DNA from: an uncultured Rhodospirillales bacterium
Lineage (GTDB): Bacteria; Pseudomonadota; Alphaproteobacteria; Acetobacterales; Acetobacteraceae
Assembly (NCBI GenBank): GCA_903823665.1
Contig: CAIJTR010000017.1
Coordinates: forward strand, 1-53,065
DNA length: 53,065 nt
Direction: 5' to 3'
A program made the translations under genes and the position numbers. The notes below the pieces were generated by a model that saw only the letters and a list, made by a program, of their open reading frames with translations, was not told where the DNA came from and did not search any database. Of the stretch, positions 34,819-43,881 are shown in pieces. Each line of letters opens with the position of its first letter. Position 1 is the stretch's first letter.

Positions 34819-35763
34819 TTACCTCCAGGCATCACCCAGGGCAGCGGCGGCGAGCGCCACCACCGGATCAGCCACCGCGACCACTCGGTTCATCGTGAGG
34901 AAGCCATGAACGTGATCGGACAAGTGCAACGCGGTGACAGCGATACCTTCCCGCTCAAGCCGCTCGGCATAGGCGATACCTTCGCTGGCAAGCGGGTCAT
35001 GCCCAGCTGTGACCACCAGTGCAGGAGCCACACCTGCAAGGCTCGCCGCGCGCATGGGCGAGGCACGCCAGTCACTGCGATCCGCGGGACTGGGAATGTA
35101 GTGCTCCACGAACCACCGCATGGTGGCGGCGGTTAGCGGGACGCCCTCGGTGATGCGATCGTAACTCTCCCAGGTCATGGTGAGATCGACGGCGGGATAA
35201 AATAGCACCTGGAACACCGGTACGCTGGTGCCGCTATCACGCGCGATCAAGGCCAGCACAGCAGCCAAATTGCCGCCAGCGCTATCGCCACCTATCGCGA
35301 TCCTTGTGGCGTCGATGTGCAATTCGGCCGCGTGCGCAGCAACCCAATGCAAAGCCGCCTCAGCATCCTCGACGGCGGCGGGGAAACGATGTTCGGGGGC
35401 CAGGCGGTAATCAACCGACACAACGCAGCAGGCCGCAGCGTTTGCAAGGCTCCGGCAAACGCCATCATGGGAGTCCAGATCGCCAATCACCCAGCCACCG
35501 CCATGCAGGAATACCAAGCAAGGCAACTCGGTATTCGCTTGCGTTCCGGCACCACGATAAACGCGCAGACGAATTTCTCCGCCCGGGCCAGGAACTATGA
35601 CGTCCTGCACGACGGCCACTTCGGCCGGATCGCGCTGCAGGACGGGTCTTCCGGCGGCATAAATGCGCCGTGCCTCGTCAGGCGTGAGGGTCTCAAACGG
35701 CGGTCTACCGGCTGCCTTGATGAGGGCCATCAGTCCGGCGGGGTCCTTATGAAGTGCTCGCAT
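34819..35763 (-). CDS. Alpha/beta-hydrolase fold-3 esterase (HSL family)
   Basis: 314 residues. The oxyanion motif HGGGW (87-91) and nucleophile motif GDSAGGN (Ser about 161) define the hormone-sensitive-lipase family; the acid/base pair is in TAGHDPLASEG and SDHVHGF near the C-terminus. It hydrolyses short or medium acyl esters or lactones. It lies between two BVMO genes, 21 bases after one and 7 before the other, a layout that links ketone oxygenation with ester cleavage. No signal peptide is seen, so it is cytoplasmic. Confidence 0.92.
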   Translation of the reverse strand: MRALHKDPAGLMALIKAAGRPPFETLTPDEARRIYAAGRPVLQRDPAEVAVVQDVIVPGPGGEIRLRVYRGAGTQANTELPCLVFLHGGGWVIGDLDSHDGVCRSLANAAACCVVSVDYRLAPEHRFPAAVEDAEAALHWVAAHAAELHIDATRIAIGGDSAGGNLAAVLALIARDSGTSVPVFQVLFYPAVDLTMTWESYDRITEGVPLTAATMRWFVEHYIPSPADRSDWRASPMRAASLAGVAPALVVTAGHDPLASEGIAYAERLEREGIAVTALHLSDHVHGFLTMNRVVAVADPVVALAAAALGDAWR

Positions 35764-35784
35764 GTGCCGCTGTCTTTCGTATGA

Positions 35785-37407
35785 TCAAGAGGCGAAAATG
35801 AAGCCGCGATAGCCGTCCTCAGCCACCTGCTGGCAAATGCGCGTATAGTTTTGGAAGCCGCCAACATAGGGCAGGAACACACGGGGCTTGCCCGCGATGT
35901 TTGCACCCATGTACCAGGAGTTCGATTGTGTGAACAACGTGCGGCTGGCGACAGCCTGCACCTCCTCCGCCCAGGCGTCCTCGGCATCAGGTGCAGCGTC
36001 CATTCGGGTAAAACCCTCCGCCCGCATATGCGCGATGCATTCAGCAACCCAGCCCACATGATGCTCGATCGACACGATCACGTTGGTCAGAATCGACGGG
36101 CTGCCGGGCCCGGTGATCAGGAACAGATTGGGGAAACCGGCGGTCATGACGCCCAGGAAAGTGCGGGGACCCTGTGCCCATTTGTCACGCAGACGTTCGC
36201 CTCCCGCACCCCGAATATCGATGCGTTGCAAAGCACCGGTCAGCGCGTCGTAGCCCGTTGCGAAGATAATGCTGTCGAGTTCGTATTCGGCCGCACTGGT
36301 GCGAATGCCTACCGGTGTGATCGCCTCGATTGGTGTGGTGCGGACATCAACGAGCGTCACGTTGTCACGGTTGAAGGTCTCGAAATATCCGGTGTCTACG
36401 CAGATGCGCTTGGTGCCGATCGCGTGATCATGCGGTAGCAGCATCTCCGCCACTTTCGGATCGCGCACGATAGAGCGGATGCGGTCACGCACGAAGTTGC
36501 AGGCTTCATCGTTGGCTGCACGATTGACAAAGATGTCGTTGAACGCATGGGTGAAATTCGCCCCACCACGCGCCCAGCGACGCTCAAACTCGGCGACACG
36601 CTCCTCCGGCGACACGTCAAACGCGCCGCGTTGGCTGTATTCGTAGAGAATGCCGGAGCGCGTGTTGCGGGCGCGCTCCCGATGCTCGTTATAGCTCTTT
36701 TTCCACTCCGCCTGCTGCTCCGGGTCGAGCGGTTTGTTCCATGCAGGAACACTATAGTTCGGCGTACGCTGAAATACGGTCAGGTGGGTGGCCTGCTCGG
36801 CCACACGTGGGATGGCCTGAATGCCAGACGAGCCGGTTCCGATCACCGCCACGCGCTCACCGCTGAAGTCGATTGGCTCATGCGGCCAATTGCCGGTGTG
36901 GAACCAGCGCCCTTCGAAGCTATCGAGCCCAGGAAATTTCGGCGTGTTGGCAGCTGACAGCGCGCCCGTGGCCATGATGCAGATGGGCGCGTGGGCCTCT
37001 GTGCCATGATCGGTGGACACCTTCCACATCCGCCCGGCCTCATCATAAATCGCGGCGGTCACGCGAGTTTCGAGTTGAATGTCGCGCCGGAGATCGAAAC
37101 GGTCTGCCACGTGATCGATGTATCGCAGAATTTCGGCTTGGCTCGGATAACGCTCGCTCCATTGCCATTCCTGCTGCAACTCTTCGGAGAACGAGTAGGA
37201 GTACTGCATACTCTCAACATCGCAGCGGGCACCGGGGTAGCGGTTCCAGTACCATGTGCCGCCAACGCCGGCACCGGCCTCAAAGCAAATTGCGTGCAGC
37301 CCGAGCTGGCGTAGGCGGTGCAACATATAAAGGCCGGCGAACCCGGCACCGACAACGATCACATCGACATGCAAAGGCGCGGACGCACGATCCGTCGCTT
37401 CAGCCAT
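35785..37407 (-). CDS. Baeyer-Villiger monooxygenase (type I), copy 2
   Basis: 540 residues from ATG 37407, with GAGAGGA about 5 bases upstream; the open frame to 37911 is a shadow of the opposite-strand SDR gene. FAD motif GAGFAG (20-25), fingerprint FEGRWFHTGNWP (164-175), NADPH motif GTGSSG (190-195). It is clearly paralogous to the enzyme at 33189, with the same length and the shared YPGARCDVES block, but diverged along its length, so the two may take different ketones. It is the first gene of the BVMO-esterase-BVMO operon, about 66 bases from the palindrome at 37473. Confidence 0.93.
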   Translation of the reverse strand: MAEATDRASAPLHVDVIVVGAGFAGLYMLHRLRQLGLHAICFEAGAGVGGTWYWNRYPGARCDVESMQYSYSFSEELQQEWQWSERYPSQAEILRYIDHVADRFDLRRDIQLETRVTAAIYDEAGRMWKVSTDHGTEAHAPICIMATGALSAANTPKFPGLDSFEGRWFHTGNWPHEPIDFSGERVAVIGTGSSGIQAIPRVAEQATHLTVFQRTPNYSVPAWNKPLDPEQQAEWKKSYNEHRERARNTRSGILYEYSQRGAFDVSPEERVAEFERRWARGGANFTHAFNDIFVNRAANDEACNFVRDRIRSIVRDPKVAEMLLPHDHAIGTKRICVDTGYFETFNRDNVTLVDVRTTPIEAITPVGIRTSAAEYELDSIIFATGYDALTGALQRIDIRGAGGERLRDKWAQGPRTFLGVMTAGFPNLFLITGPGSPSILTNVIVSIEHHVGWVAECIAHMRAEGFTRMDAAPDAEDAWAEEVQAVASRTLFTQSNSWYMGANIAGKPRVFLPYVGGFQNYTRICQQVAEDGYRGFIFAS

Positions 37408-37472
37408 GGCATTCCTCTCCCCCGCCGCATCGTCGAGACAATGAAAATCAGCTTGCCTCGCGTGCAGACGGA

Positions 37473-37490
37473 TGAACATACTCATCAGTA
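37473..37490 (+). promoter_or_regulatory. TACT-N4-AGTA palindrome, shared operator copy 3, in divergent promoter
   Basis: TGAACA followed by TACTCATCAGTA. Its reverse complement matches the 18-base element at 16740 and 28264 at 17 of 18 positions. A T, an A-tract and ATGT follow, as in copy 2. It lies between the divergent BVMO (start 37407) and SDR (start 37528) genes and could control both. Confidence 0.62.
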
Positions 37491-37527
37491 TAAAAAAATG
37501 TCTATAGGAACGTGAGAGGAAATGTCG

Positions 37528-38298
37528 ATGAACGGACTGGCCGGGCGAAGTGCCATCGTCACTGGTGCCGGGACCGGCATTGGCCGCGCAATTGCCCTGC
37601 GGTTGGCCCACGAAGGGTGCGACATTGGCATTTTTGATGTGGAGGGGGACGCTGCCCAGACCACCGCGGAGATGATCCGCGAGACAGGACGACGGGCCGC
37701 GGTGGCGCTGGGCAGTGTTGCCGAACGAGCCGATGTGGCACGCGGGGCAAGGGCGCTGGCCGACGCACTCGGCCCGATCGACATCCTTGTCAACAACGCG
37801 GGCATCCTTCGGACGGCACCGTTTCTGCAGACCACCGAGGCACAATGGCGCAGCATCATGGGTGTGAATCTCGATGGCATTTTCCACTTCTGCCAGGAGA
37901 TTTTGCCTCAAATGCAGGAGCGGCGGCGGGGCGTGGTGGTAAACATGTCGTCATGGACGGGCAAGAAGGGTGTGCCGAATCACTCCGCGTATAGCGCCAG
38001 CAAATTCGCGGTGATCGGGCTCACACAGAGCATGGCTGGGGAAATGGCAGAGCACGGCATTCGTATCAACGCGATCTGCCCCGGGATCATCGTCAACACC
38101 CGCATGCGCGACGAGGCGGAGGTACTGAACAAGGCGCAGGGTCTGCCTGACGTAGCCACCCGCGCTCAGAGCATTCCCATGCGCAGGCCCGGCACGCCGG
38201 AGGACATTGCGGGGGTTGTAGCATTCCTGGCGTCCGACGACGCGGCTTATATGACCGGCCAGGCGGTGAACATCACTGGCGGCCTCTGGATGGGCTAG
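37528..38298 (+). CDS. Short-chain dehydrogenase/reductase (SDR)
   Basis: 256 residues from ATG 37528, with GAGAGGA 7 bases upstream; an ATG at 37522 is too close to that site. Cofactor motif TGAGTGIG (12-19), NNAG in ILVNNAGIL, catalytic YSASK with Tyr about 155, and a C-terminal TGQAVNITGG typical of 3-oxoacyl-reductase-like SDRs. It interconverts an alcohol and a ketone with NAD(P). It is divergent from the BVMO operon and shares its palindrome, so oxidation of an alcohol to the ketone substrate of the BVMOs is a reasonable inference. Confidence 0.9.
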   Translation: MNGLAGRSAIVTGAGTGIGRAIALRLAHEGCDIGIFDVEGDAAQTTAEMIRETGRRAAVALGSVAERADVARGARALADALGPIDILVNNAGILRTAPFLQTTEAQWRSIMGVNLDGIFHFCQEILPQMQERRRGVVVNMSSWTGKKGVPNHSAYSASKFAVIGLTQSMAGEMAEHGIRINAICPGIIVNTRMRDEAEVLNKAQGLPDVATRAQSIPMRRPGTPEDIAGVVAFLASDDAAYMTGQAVNITGGLWMG

Positions 38299-38454
38299 CC
38301 CCGTCCGGGCGCTCGCAGCGGGCCTCATTGCGTAGCAAAAGCTCCACGAAGCAGCGTTCCCATTGTGCGCTGCGCCTTTATCGTACGCCGGGCCGTTGAC
38401 AGGTCCCGAGAGCGGAAGCACGCTTCACTTCCATTCAAAAATAGGCGGAGACAC

Positions 38455-40065
38455 ATGAGCAAGGTTAACGGTCTGACGCGTCGTGCCAGCTTGGCACTGG
38501 CTGCAAGTTTCTCCGCCCTGCCAGTTATGGGTCTGCCGGGCACTGCGCAGGCGGCCCCCGTGCGTGGCGGCAAAATGGTCTACGGTCGCTATGCCGACAG
38601 CCTCTTCCTCGACCCGGTGCTGAACGATGCCAACGTCGATATCTGGGTGATGACCAACCTGTATGACACACTGCTGCTGCCGACCAATGACGGTGTCGGC
38701 GTGCAGCCGGGCCTTGCCACCAAGTGGGAGATGAAGAACGGCGGCAAAACGCTCGAACTGACGTTGCGCGAAGGCGTGAAGTTCGCCGACGGCGCACCAA
38801 TGACCGCTGATGACGTGAAATGGTCGCTGGATCGTTGCCGCAACCCAAAGAACGGCCCCTGGACCGACCTTGTGGCGTCGATCGACAGCGTCAGCATTGC
38901 CTCGCCCACGATGATCGTGCTGGTGCTGAAGCATCCGGACCCGTCGATCCTGGCCGCACTCGCCACCTTCAACACCGCGGTCCTGCCGAAGAAGCTGTTC
39001 GAAGCGGCACCGGGCACCACGGATGAAGAGAAGGCCAAGGCCTACGCCGAAAAGCCGGTTGGAACCGGGCCCTTCATGCTGTCATCATGGCAGCGCGGCG
39101 TTTCGATGAAGCTGGTGCGCAACCCGCACTATTGGAAGAAGGGTGAGGACGGCAAAGCGCTGCCCTATCTGGACGAGGTTGAATTCCAGATCATTCCCGA
39201 TGACAGCACCCGCCTGTTGAAGCTGAAGGCGGGCGAACTGCATGGCACTGAGTTCGTGCCATACTCGCGCGTGAAAGAACTGAAGGCCGAGAAAGACATC
39301 CGCATGGAGCTGTGGCCATCCACCAAGGTTAGCTACATCACGCTCAACTGCCACCCCAAGCTGAAGGACGGCACCGACAATCCGCTGTCCAACGTCAAGG
39401 TTCGCCAAGCGCTGAACTATGCCGTGAACAAGGACGCGATCATTGCGATTGTGACGCAGGGGCTCGGCGTGCCGATGACCTCGTTCATGAGCAGCACCAC
39501 GCCGCTGCACCACAAGCAAACGCTTTACAAGGCTGATGTCGCGAAGGCAAAGGCGCTTCTCAAAGAAGCAGGTTTCCCGAACGGCTTTGAAACATCGTGC
39601 ATGATGGTGGCAGGCAATCAGGACGGTTTGAACACCCTGACCACACTGCAGCAGATGTGGGCGGCGATTGGCGTGAAGCTGAAGATCGAACAGCTCGACA
39701 ACCCGTCGCTGACCAAGCGCTACCGCGCCGAGGATTTCTCGATGCGCACCGCATCATGGACCAACGACATCTCCGATCCGGGGGAAATCACGACGTATTT
39801 TGCCTATTTCCCGAATATTGGCAGCCTGCATTCGGGTTGGCAGAACAAGAAGGTCGATGCGCTTTACCTCGCCAGCAACGAGGAAGTGGACGTGAAGAAG
39901 CGCGCTGCTCAATACAAGGAAATACAGGAGATCTATGCGGCGGAGGCACCGATCGTGTTCCTCTACGAGACGCCGTATCCGGTGGCATTCCGCAAGAACG
40001 CCTTGGGATTTGTGCAGATCCCGCTGGGCAACAATCTGTTCGAAACTGCCTACGTCGCAAAGTAG
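38455..40065 (+). CDS. Dpp/Opp-type ABC transporter substrate-binding protein
   Basis: 536 residues from ATG 38455, with GGCGGAG upstream. Tat-like signal LTRRASLALAASFSALPVM, ending near GTAQA. The family 5 binding fold is clear: an N-terminal GGKMVYGRYAD, WEMKNGGKTLELTLREGVKFADG, then AKPVGTGPFML-like AEKPVGTGPFMLSSW. It imports peptides, glycosides or other bulky solutes. It is the first gene of a five-gene importer. A -35-like TTGACA is seen at 38396 but the matching -10 is weak. Confidence 0.92.
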   Translation: MSKVNGLTRRASLALAASFSALPVMGLPGTAQAAPVRGGKMVYGRYADSLFLDPVLNDANVDIWVMTNLYDTLLLPTNDGVGVQPGLATKWEMKNGGKTLELTLREGVKFADGAPMTADDVKWSLDRCRNPKNGPWTDLVASIDSVSIASPTMIVLVLKHPDPSILAALATFNTAVLPKKLFEAAPGTTDEEKAKAYAEKPVGTGPFMLSSWQRGVSMKLVRNPHYWKKGEDGKALPYLDEVEFQIIPDDSTRLLKLKAGELHGTEFVPYSRVKELKAEKDIRMELWPSTKVSYITLNCHPKLKDGTDNPLSNVKVRQALNYAVNKDAIIAIVTQGLGVPMTSFMSSTTPLHHKQTLYKADVAKAKALLKEAGFPNGFETSCMMVAGNQDGLNTLTTLQQMWAAIGVKLKIEQLDNPSLTKRYRAEDFSMRTASWTNDISDPGEITTYFAYFPNIGSLHSGWQNKKVDALYLASNEEVDVKKRAAQYKEIQEIYAAEAPIVFLYETPYPVAFRKNALGFVQIPLGNNLFETAYVAK

Positions 40066-40074
40066 GCAGGGCCG

Positions 40075-41013
40075 TTGAACAGAGGTGCGTGGCTGCTGGG
40101 GCGATTGGCTCAGATCGTTCCCAGCTTCCTGCTGATTGGCGTGGTGGTGTTCGTCCTAGCACGCTTACTGCCGGGCGACCCAATGTCTGCTATGCTGGGC
40201 GATCACGCGTCGGATGCCACGATTGCCCGGCTCAACGCCCAGCTCGGCCTGGATCAATCGATTCCGGTGCAGTTCCTGGCGTTCGTCGAGGGTATCTTCC
40301 GCGGGGAGCTTGGTGTTTCAATTGCCTACCGGGTTCCGGTGACGCAATTGATCGCAGAACGGCTGCCGGCGACCCTGATCCTGACCGGACTTTCGGCAGT
40401 GATTGGGATCGTGGTGGCCGTGCCGCTGGCGTTCATCGCGGCAATGCGCGAAAATCAGTGGCCGGATCTGGTCATCCGATCGGTGTTTCAAGTCGGGCTT
40501 TCGACTCCAATATTCTACGTCGGGTTGTTGCTGCTGACCGTGTTCGCAGCGCAACTGCATTTGTTCCCGGTGGGCGGCTATGGTGAGGGATGGGCGGATC
40601 ACCTTTGGCACCTGTTCCTGCCGGCCTGCACATTGGCGTTCAGCTTCGCGGCGATCCTCATGCGAAGCCTTCGGGGTGCTATCCTGCAGGTGCTGACAGC
40701 AGAGTTTGTTGATTTCGCACGTGCCAAGGGCCTACGCTCCCGCCTCATCCTCGGCCGCCACGTGTTACGAAACGCACTGATCGCGACTGTTACTTTGGTA
40801 GGGCTGCACGTGGGATCACTGCTTGGCGGTGCTGTCATCACCGAAAGCGTGTTTGCCGTGCCGGGCGTGGGTCGCCTGATGGTAGAAAGCATCTTCGCAC
40901 GCGACTATCCAGTGATCCAATCGCTCACGCTGGTGCTGGCCGTGCTGGTGTCACTGGCATTTCTCGTAACTGACATCGTTCAGATGTGGCTTGACCCGCG
41001 GGTTGGGCGATGA
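40075..41013 (+). CDS. Dpp/Opp-type ABC permease, DppB-like
   Basis: 312 residues from a TTG start; no ATG or GTG fits the family N-terminus (NRGAWLLGRLAQIVPSFLL). The DppB hallmarks ARLLPGDPM, LGLDQSIPVQFLAFVEGIFRGELG and the VRHVLRNALI-like GRHVLRNALIATVT loop are present, with about six membrane segments. It overlaps the next permease gene by 4 bases. Confidence 0.92.
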   Translation: MNRGAWLLGRLAQIVPSFLLIGVVVFVLARLLPGDPMSAMLGDHASDATIARLNAQLGLDQSIPVQFLAFVEGIFRGELGVSIAYRVPVTQLIAERLPATLILTGLSAVIGIVVAVPLAFIAAMRENQWPDLVIRSVFQVGLSTPIFYVGLLLLTVFAAQLHLFPVGGYGEGWADHLWHLFLPACTLAFSFAAILMRSLRGAILQVLTAEFVDFARAKGLRSRLILGRHVLRNALIATVTLVGLHVGSLLGGAVITESVFAVPGVGRLMVESIFARDYPVIQSLTLVLAVLVSLAFLVTDIVQMWLDPRVGR

Positions 41014-41813
41014 GGGCGAAAATTCCGCTGGCAATCGGCATGGCGCTGCTGTTGCTCATGCTCGTTTGCGCCGCCGTGCCGTCGTGGTTTGCTCCATACG
41101 ATCCGTTGGAATTCGATTTCGCGGCACTGCTCGCAGCGCCTTCGCCGGAGCATCTGTTCGGCACCGATCAGTTTGGTCGCGACATGCTGAGCCGCACCAT
41201 CTACTCCGCGCGCATCGACCTGCAGATTGCCGTGTTCGCCATGGGCGGGCCACTGCTCATCGGCAGCCTGATCGGGCTTTTGGTCGGCTGGTATGGAGGT
41301 TGGGCAGATGCAGTGTTCGGCAGGCTTGCCGATGTCGTCGTCACATTTCCGTTTTTAGTGCTGGTCATCGCCATCGTGGCCATCCTCGGGCCGGGCCTGA
41401 TCAACATGTATATCGCTGTCGCCTGCGTCGGCTGGGTGGTCTATGCGCGGCTGATGCGCGGTGAGGTTCGCGTGCAGAAGGCTGCCGATTATGTCGCGGC
41501 CGGGCGCGTGCTCGGATACTCCACCGGGCGGATTTTGTTTCGCCACGTGCTGCCGAACGCCGTGCGCCCTGTGCTGGTTTACGCCGTGACCGACATGGCG
41601 CTCGCCATCCTGCTCGGCTCCAGCCTTGGCTATCTCGGCCTCGGCGCACAACCACCCGAGGCCGAATGGGGCGCGCTGATTGCGGACGGACGTAACTTCT
41701 TCACAACCGCCCCTTGGGTGAGCCTGACGCCGGGTGTTGCCATCGTGCTGGCGGGTCTGGGCTTCTCACTGGCAGGTGACGGCTTGGCGGCATTGCTGGA
41801 CGTGAAACGATGA
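41010..41813 (+). CDS. Dpp/Opp-type ABC permease, DppC-like
   Basis: 267 residues, with the family entry HLFGTDQFGRDMLSRTIYSARI and the ATPase-contact loop YSTGRILFRHVLPNAVRPVLV. Membrane segments follow the DppC pattern, with a short N-terminal cytoplasmic part. It overlaps both neighbours by 4 bases (ATGA). Confidence 0.92.
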   Translation: MRAKIPLAIGMALLLLMLVCAAVPSWFAPYDPLEFDFAALLAAPSPEHLFGTDQFGRDMLSRTIYSARIDLQIAVFAMGGPLLIGSLIGLLVGWYGGWADAVFGRLADVVVTFPFLVLVIAIVAILGPGLINMYIAVACVGWVVYARLMRGEVRVQKAADYVAAGRVLGYSTGRILFRHVLPNAVRPVLVYAVTDMALAILLGSSLGYLGLGAQPPEAEWGALIADGRNFFTTAPWVSLTPGVAIVLAGLGFSLAGDGLAALLDVKR

Positions 41814-42790
41814 TGGCGAGCCGCGATGACAGTACCGGCCTGACCGTTCGCGAACTGCGCGTGGTGTTCGACACCAGCAGGGGGCCGATCTTCGCCGTGG
41901 ATGGTGTTGCTCTCGACGTGGCACCCGGTGAGGTGATGGGCCTTGTTGGCGAAAGCGGCTCCGGCAAGTCGGTCAGTCTGCGTGCGGTAGCGCGACTGTT
42001 GCATGCAAATGCGAGGGTGACCGGCTCGGTTCGCTGGCGGGGTCAAGAGCTCCTGTCGCTGTCCGACGACCAGATGCTGCCGATCAGGGGCGCGCAGATC
42101 GGCATTATCTTTCAGGAACCGATGGCCGCCCTCAATCCGGTGTTGCCGATTGGGCTGCAGATCGAAGAGTCGTTGATTGCACATACCACGATGGACAAAG
42201 CTCAGCGCCAGGCTCGCGCGTTGCAGCTGCTTGATCAGGTGGGCATCGCATCGGGTGCTACGCGACTTGCACAGTTCCCGCACGAATTCTCAGGCGGAAT
42301 GCGCCAACGTGCGATGATCGCAATTGCCCTTGCAGCGTCACCTGCGCTGTTGCTGGCAGATGAACCGACCACGGCACTCGACGTCACCATTCAGGACCAG
42401 ATTCTGCGGCTCCTGCTGCGCCTCAAGGACGAGCTCGGCATGGCGCTGCTGCTTGTCACGCACGACCTCGGCGTGGTTGCGGAAACCTGCACGCGGGTGG
42501 CGGTGATGTATGCCGGGCGGGTGTGTGAGACGGGACCAACCGCAGACGTGTTCGCCAATCCACATCACGCCTACACCGCGGCCCTTCTGCGTGCGATGCC
42601 AGGCTCCGGTCCCGCCCAGGCCAAGCTCATTCCGATCCCCGGCATGGCACCGCGTCTGGACGCACCCTCCCCTGGCTGCGCGTTTGCACCACGTTGCACC
42701 GTGAGCGAGCCACTTTGTACCACGACGCGTCCACCCTTTGTCCAAGAAGCAACGCGCAGCAGCGCTTGCTATGGGCGGGCACGGCTGTGA
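41810..42790 (+). CDS. Dpp/Opp-type ATP-binding protein, DppD-like
   Basis: 326 residues; ATG codons at 41810 and 41813 are both possible starts. Walker A GESGSGKS, signature [16 protein letters not shown], Walker [13 protein letters not shown]. The C-terminal oligopeptide-transporter extension has [16 protein letters not shown], the Cys cluster seen in DppD/OppD proteins. It overlaps the DppF-like gene by 4 bases. Confidence 0.93.
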   Translation: MMASRDDSTGLTVRELRVVFDTSRGPIFAVDGVALDVAPGEVMGLVGESGSGKSVSLRAVARLLHANARVTGSVRWRGQELLSLSDDQMLPIRGAQIGIIFQEPMAALNPVLPIGLQIEESLIAHTTMDKAQRQARALQLLDQVGIASGATRLAQFPHEFSGGMRQRAMIAIALAASPALLLADEPTTALDVTIQDQILRLLLRLKDELGMALLLVTHDLGVVAETCTRVAVMYAGRVCETGPTADVFANPHHAYTAALLRAMPGSGPAQAKLIPIPGMAPRLDAPSPGCAFAPRCTVSEPLCTTTRPPFVQEATRSSACYGRARL

Positions 42791-43770
42791 GCGCTCTGCT
42801 TTCCGCCAGCAATCTCACTCGTCGGTTTCCGGGCAACCGCGGTCTGCTGGATATGCTTGCCCGAAAGCCGCGCCCGGTGGTGCACGCGCTGTCTGACGTG
42901 TCGATTGATGTGTCTGCGGGGGAAACGCTCGGTATTGTGGGCGAAAGTGGCTGTGGGAAATCCACGCTGGCGCGCTGCCTGGTAAGGCTCATCGAGCCGG
43001 ATGAGGGCAACATCAGTTTCGACGGCGCCGATGTCGGATCGCTGGAAGGCCCGGCGCGACGCAAGTTCAATCGTGCGGTGCAGATGGTGTTCCAAGACCC
43101 TTATGCCTCACTGAACCCGCGCATGACCGTGGGCAGCACGCTGGCCGAGGCGTTGCGGGTGCATGAAATCGTGCCGGCAGCGGAGATCAACGCCCGTGTG
43201 GCATCTCTCCTCGATCTTGTGCAGCTCCCCGCCACGGCCGCTACACGCTACCCACACGAGTTCTCCGGCGGTCAACGGCAACGCATCGGCATCGCCCGGG
43301 CACTGGCCGTGGAACCTCGCGTGATCATCGCCGATGAGCCCGTCTCAGCGCTCGACGTTTCGGTTCAGGCTCAAATCGTCAACCTGTTCATGGAGTTGCA
43401 GGAGCGCCTGGGCTTGGCGCTGGTGTTCATCACGCATGATTTGCGCCTTGTGCGACACATGACGCACCGGGTGGCGGTGATGTATCTGGGCCGAGTGGTG
43501 GAAATTGGCCCTGTCGAGGACATCTTCACGGCCCCTCGCCATCCCTACACCCGCGCCCTTATTTCCGCAGTGCCGCAACTCACGCCCGGCCTATTGCGGG
43601 GTGAGCCGGCGGTGCGCGGTGAGTTGCCAAGCCCGCTTTCACCACCCTCCGGCTGTGCGTTCCACCCACGTTGCCCGATTGCGCTGCCACAATGCGCAGC
43701 CGAACGACCGGCCCTTGATGCGCGCGGTGGAACTTGGCCGGTGGCGTGCCTTCGGGCGGACGAAGCGTAA
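42787..43770 (+). CDS. Dpp/Opp-type ATP-binding protein, DppF-like
   Basis: 327 residues from GTG 42787, which overlaps the previous stop as GTGA; the open frame from 42694 is inside the DppD-like gene. Walker A GESGCGKST, signature FSGGQRQRIGIARALA, Walker B VIIADEPVSALD, and the C-terminal cluster GCAFHPRCPIALPQC. It completes the importer with the preceding four genes. A 111-base gap follows. Confidence 0.92.
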   Translation: MSALLSASNLTRRFPGNRGLLDMLARKPRPVVHALSDVSIDVSAGETLGIVGESGCGKSTLARCLVRLIEPDEGNISFDGADVGSLEGPARRKFNRAVQMVFQDPYASLNPRMTVGSTLAEALRVHEIVPAAEINARVASLLDLVQLPATAATRYPHEFSGGQRQRIGIARALAVEPRVIIADEPVSALDVSVQAQIVNLFMELQERLGLALVFITHDLRLVRHMTHRVAVMYLGRVVEIGPVEDIFTAPRHPYTRALISAVPQLTPGLLRGEPAVRGELPSPLSPPSGCAFHPRCPIALPQCAAERPALDARGGTWPVACLRADEA

Positions 43771-43881
43771 TCCAGCCTCACCACCACAATTTGCGCATGG
43801 CCAACCCAGGACGTATCGCCTAACGTCATCGTGATAAGGGCAACAAAGCCCCGCGCTCAAAGGGAAGGCAGCGTATCCGGT

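Noticed and set aside
37408-37911. 168-codon N-terminal extension of the second BVMO
   Set aside because: It lies opposite the SDR gene and crosses the operator; a good ribosome site precedes ATG 37407, where the BVMO family sequence begins.
38396-38430. Sigma-70-like promoter with TTGACA before the Dpp operon
   Set aside because: The -35 is good but no convincing -10 is found at 16-18 bases, so it was not listed as a feature.
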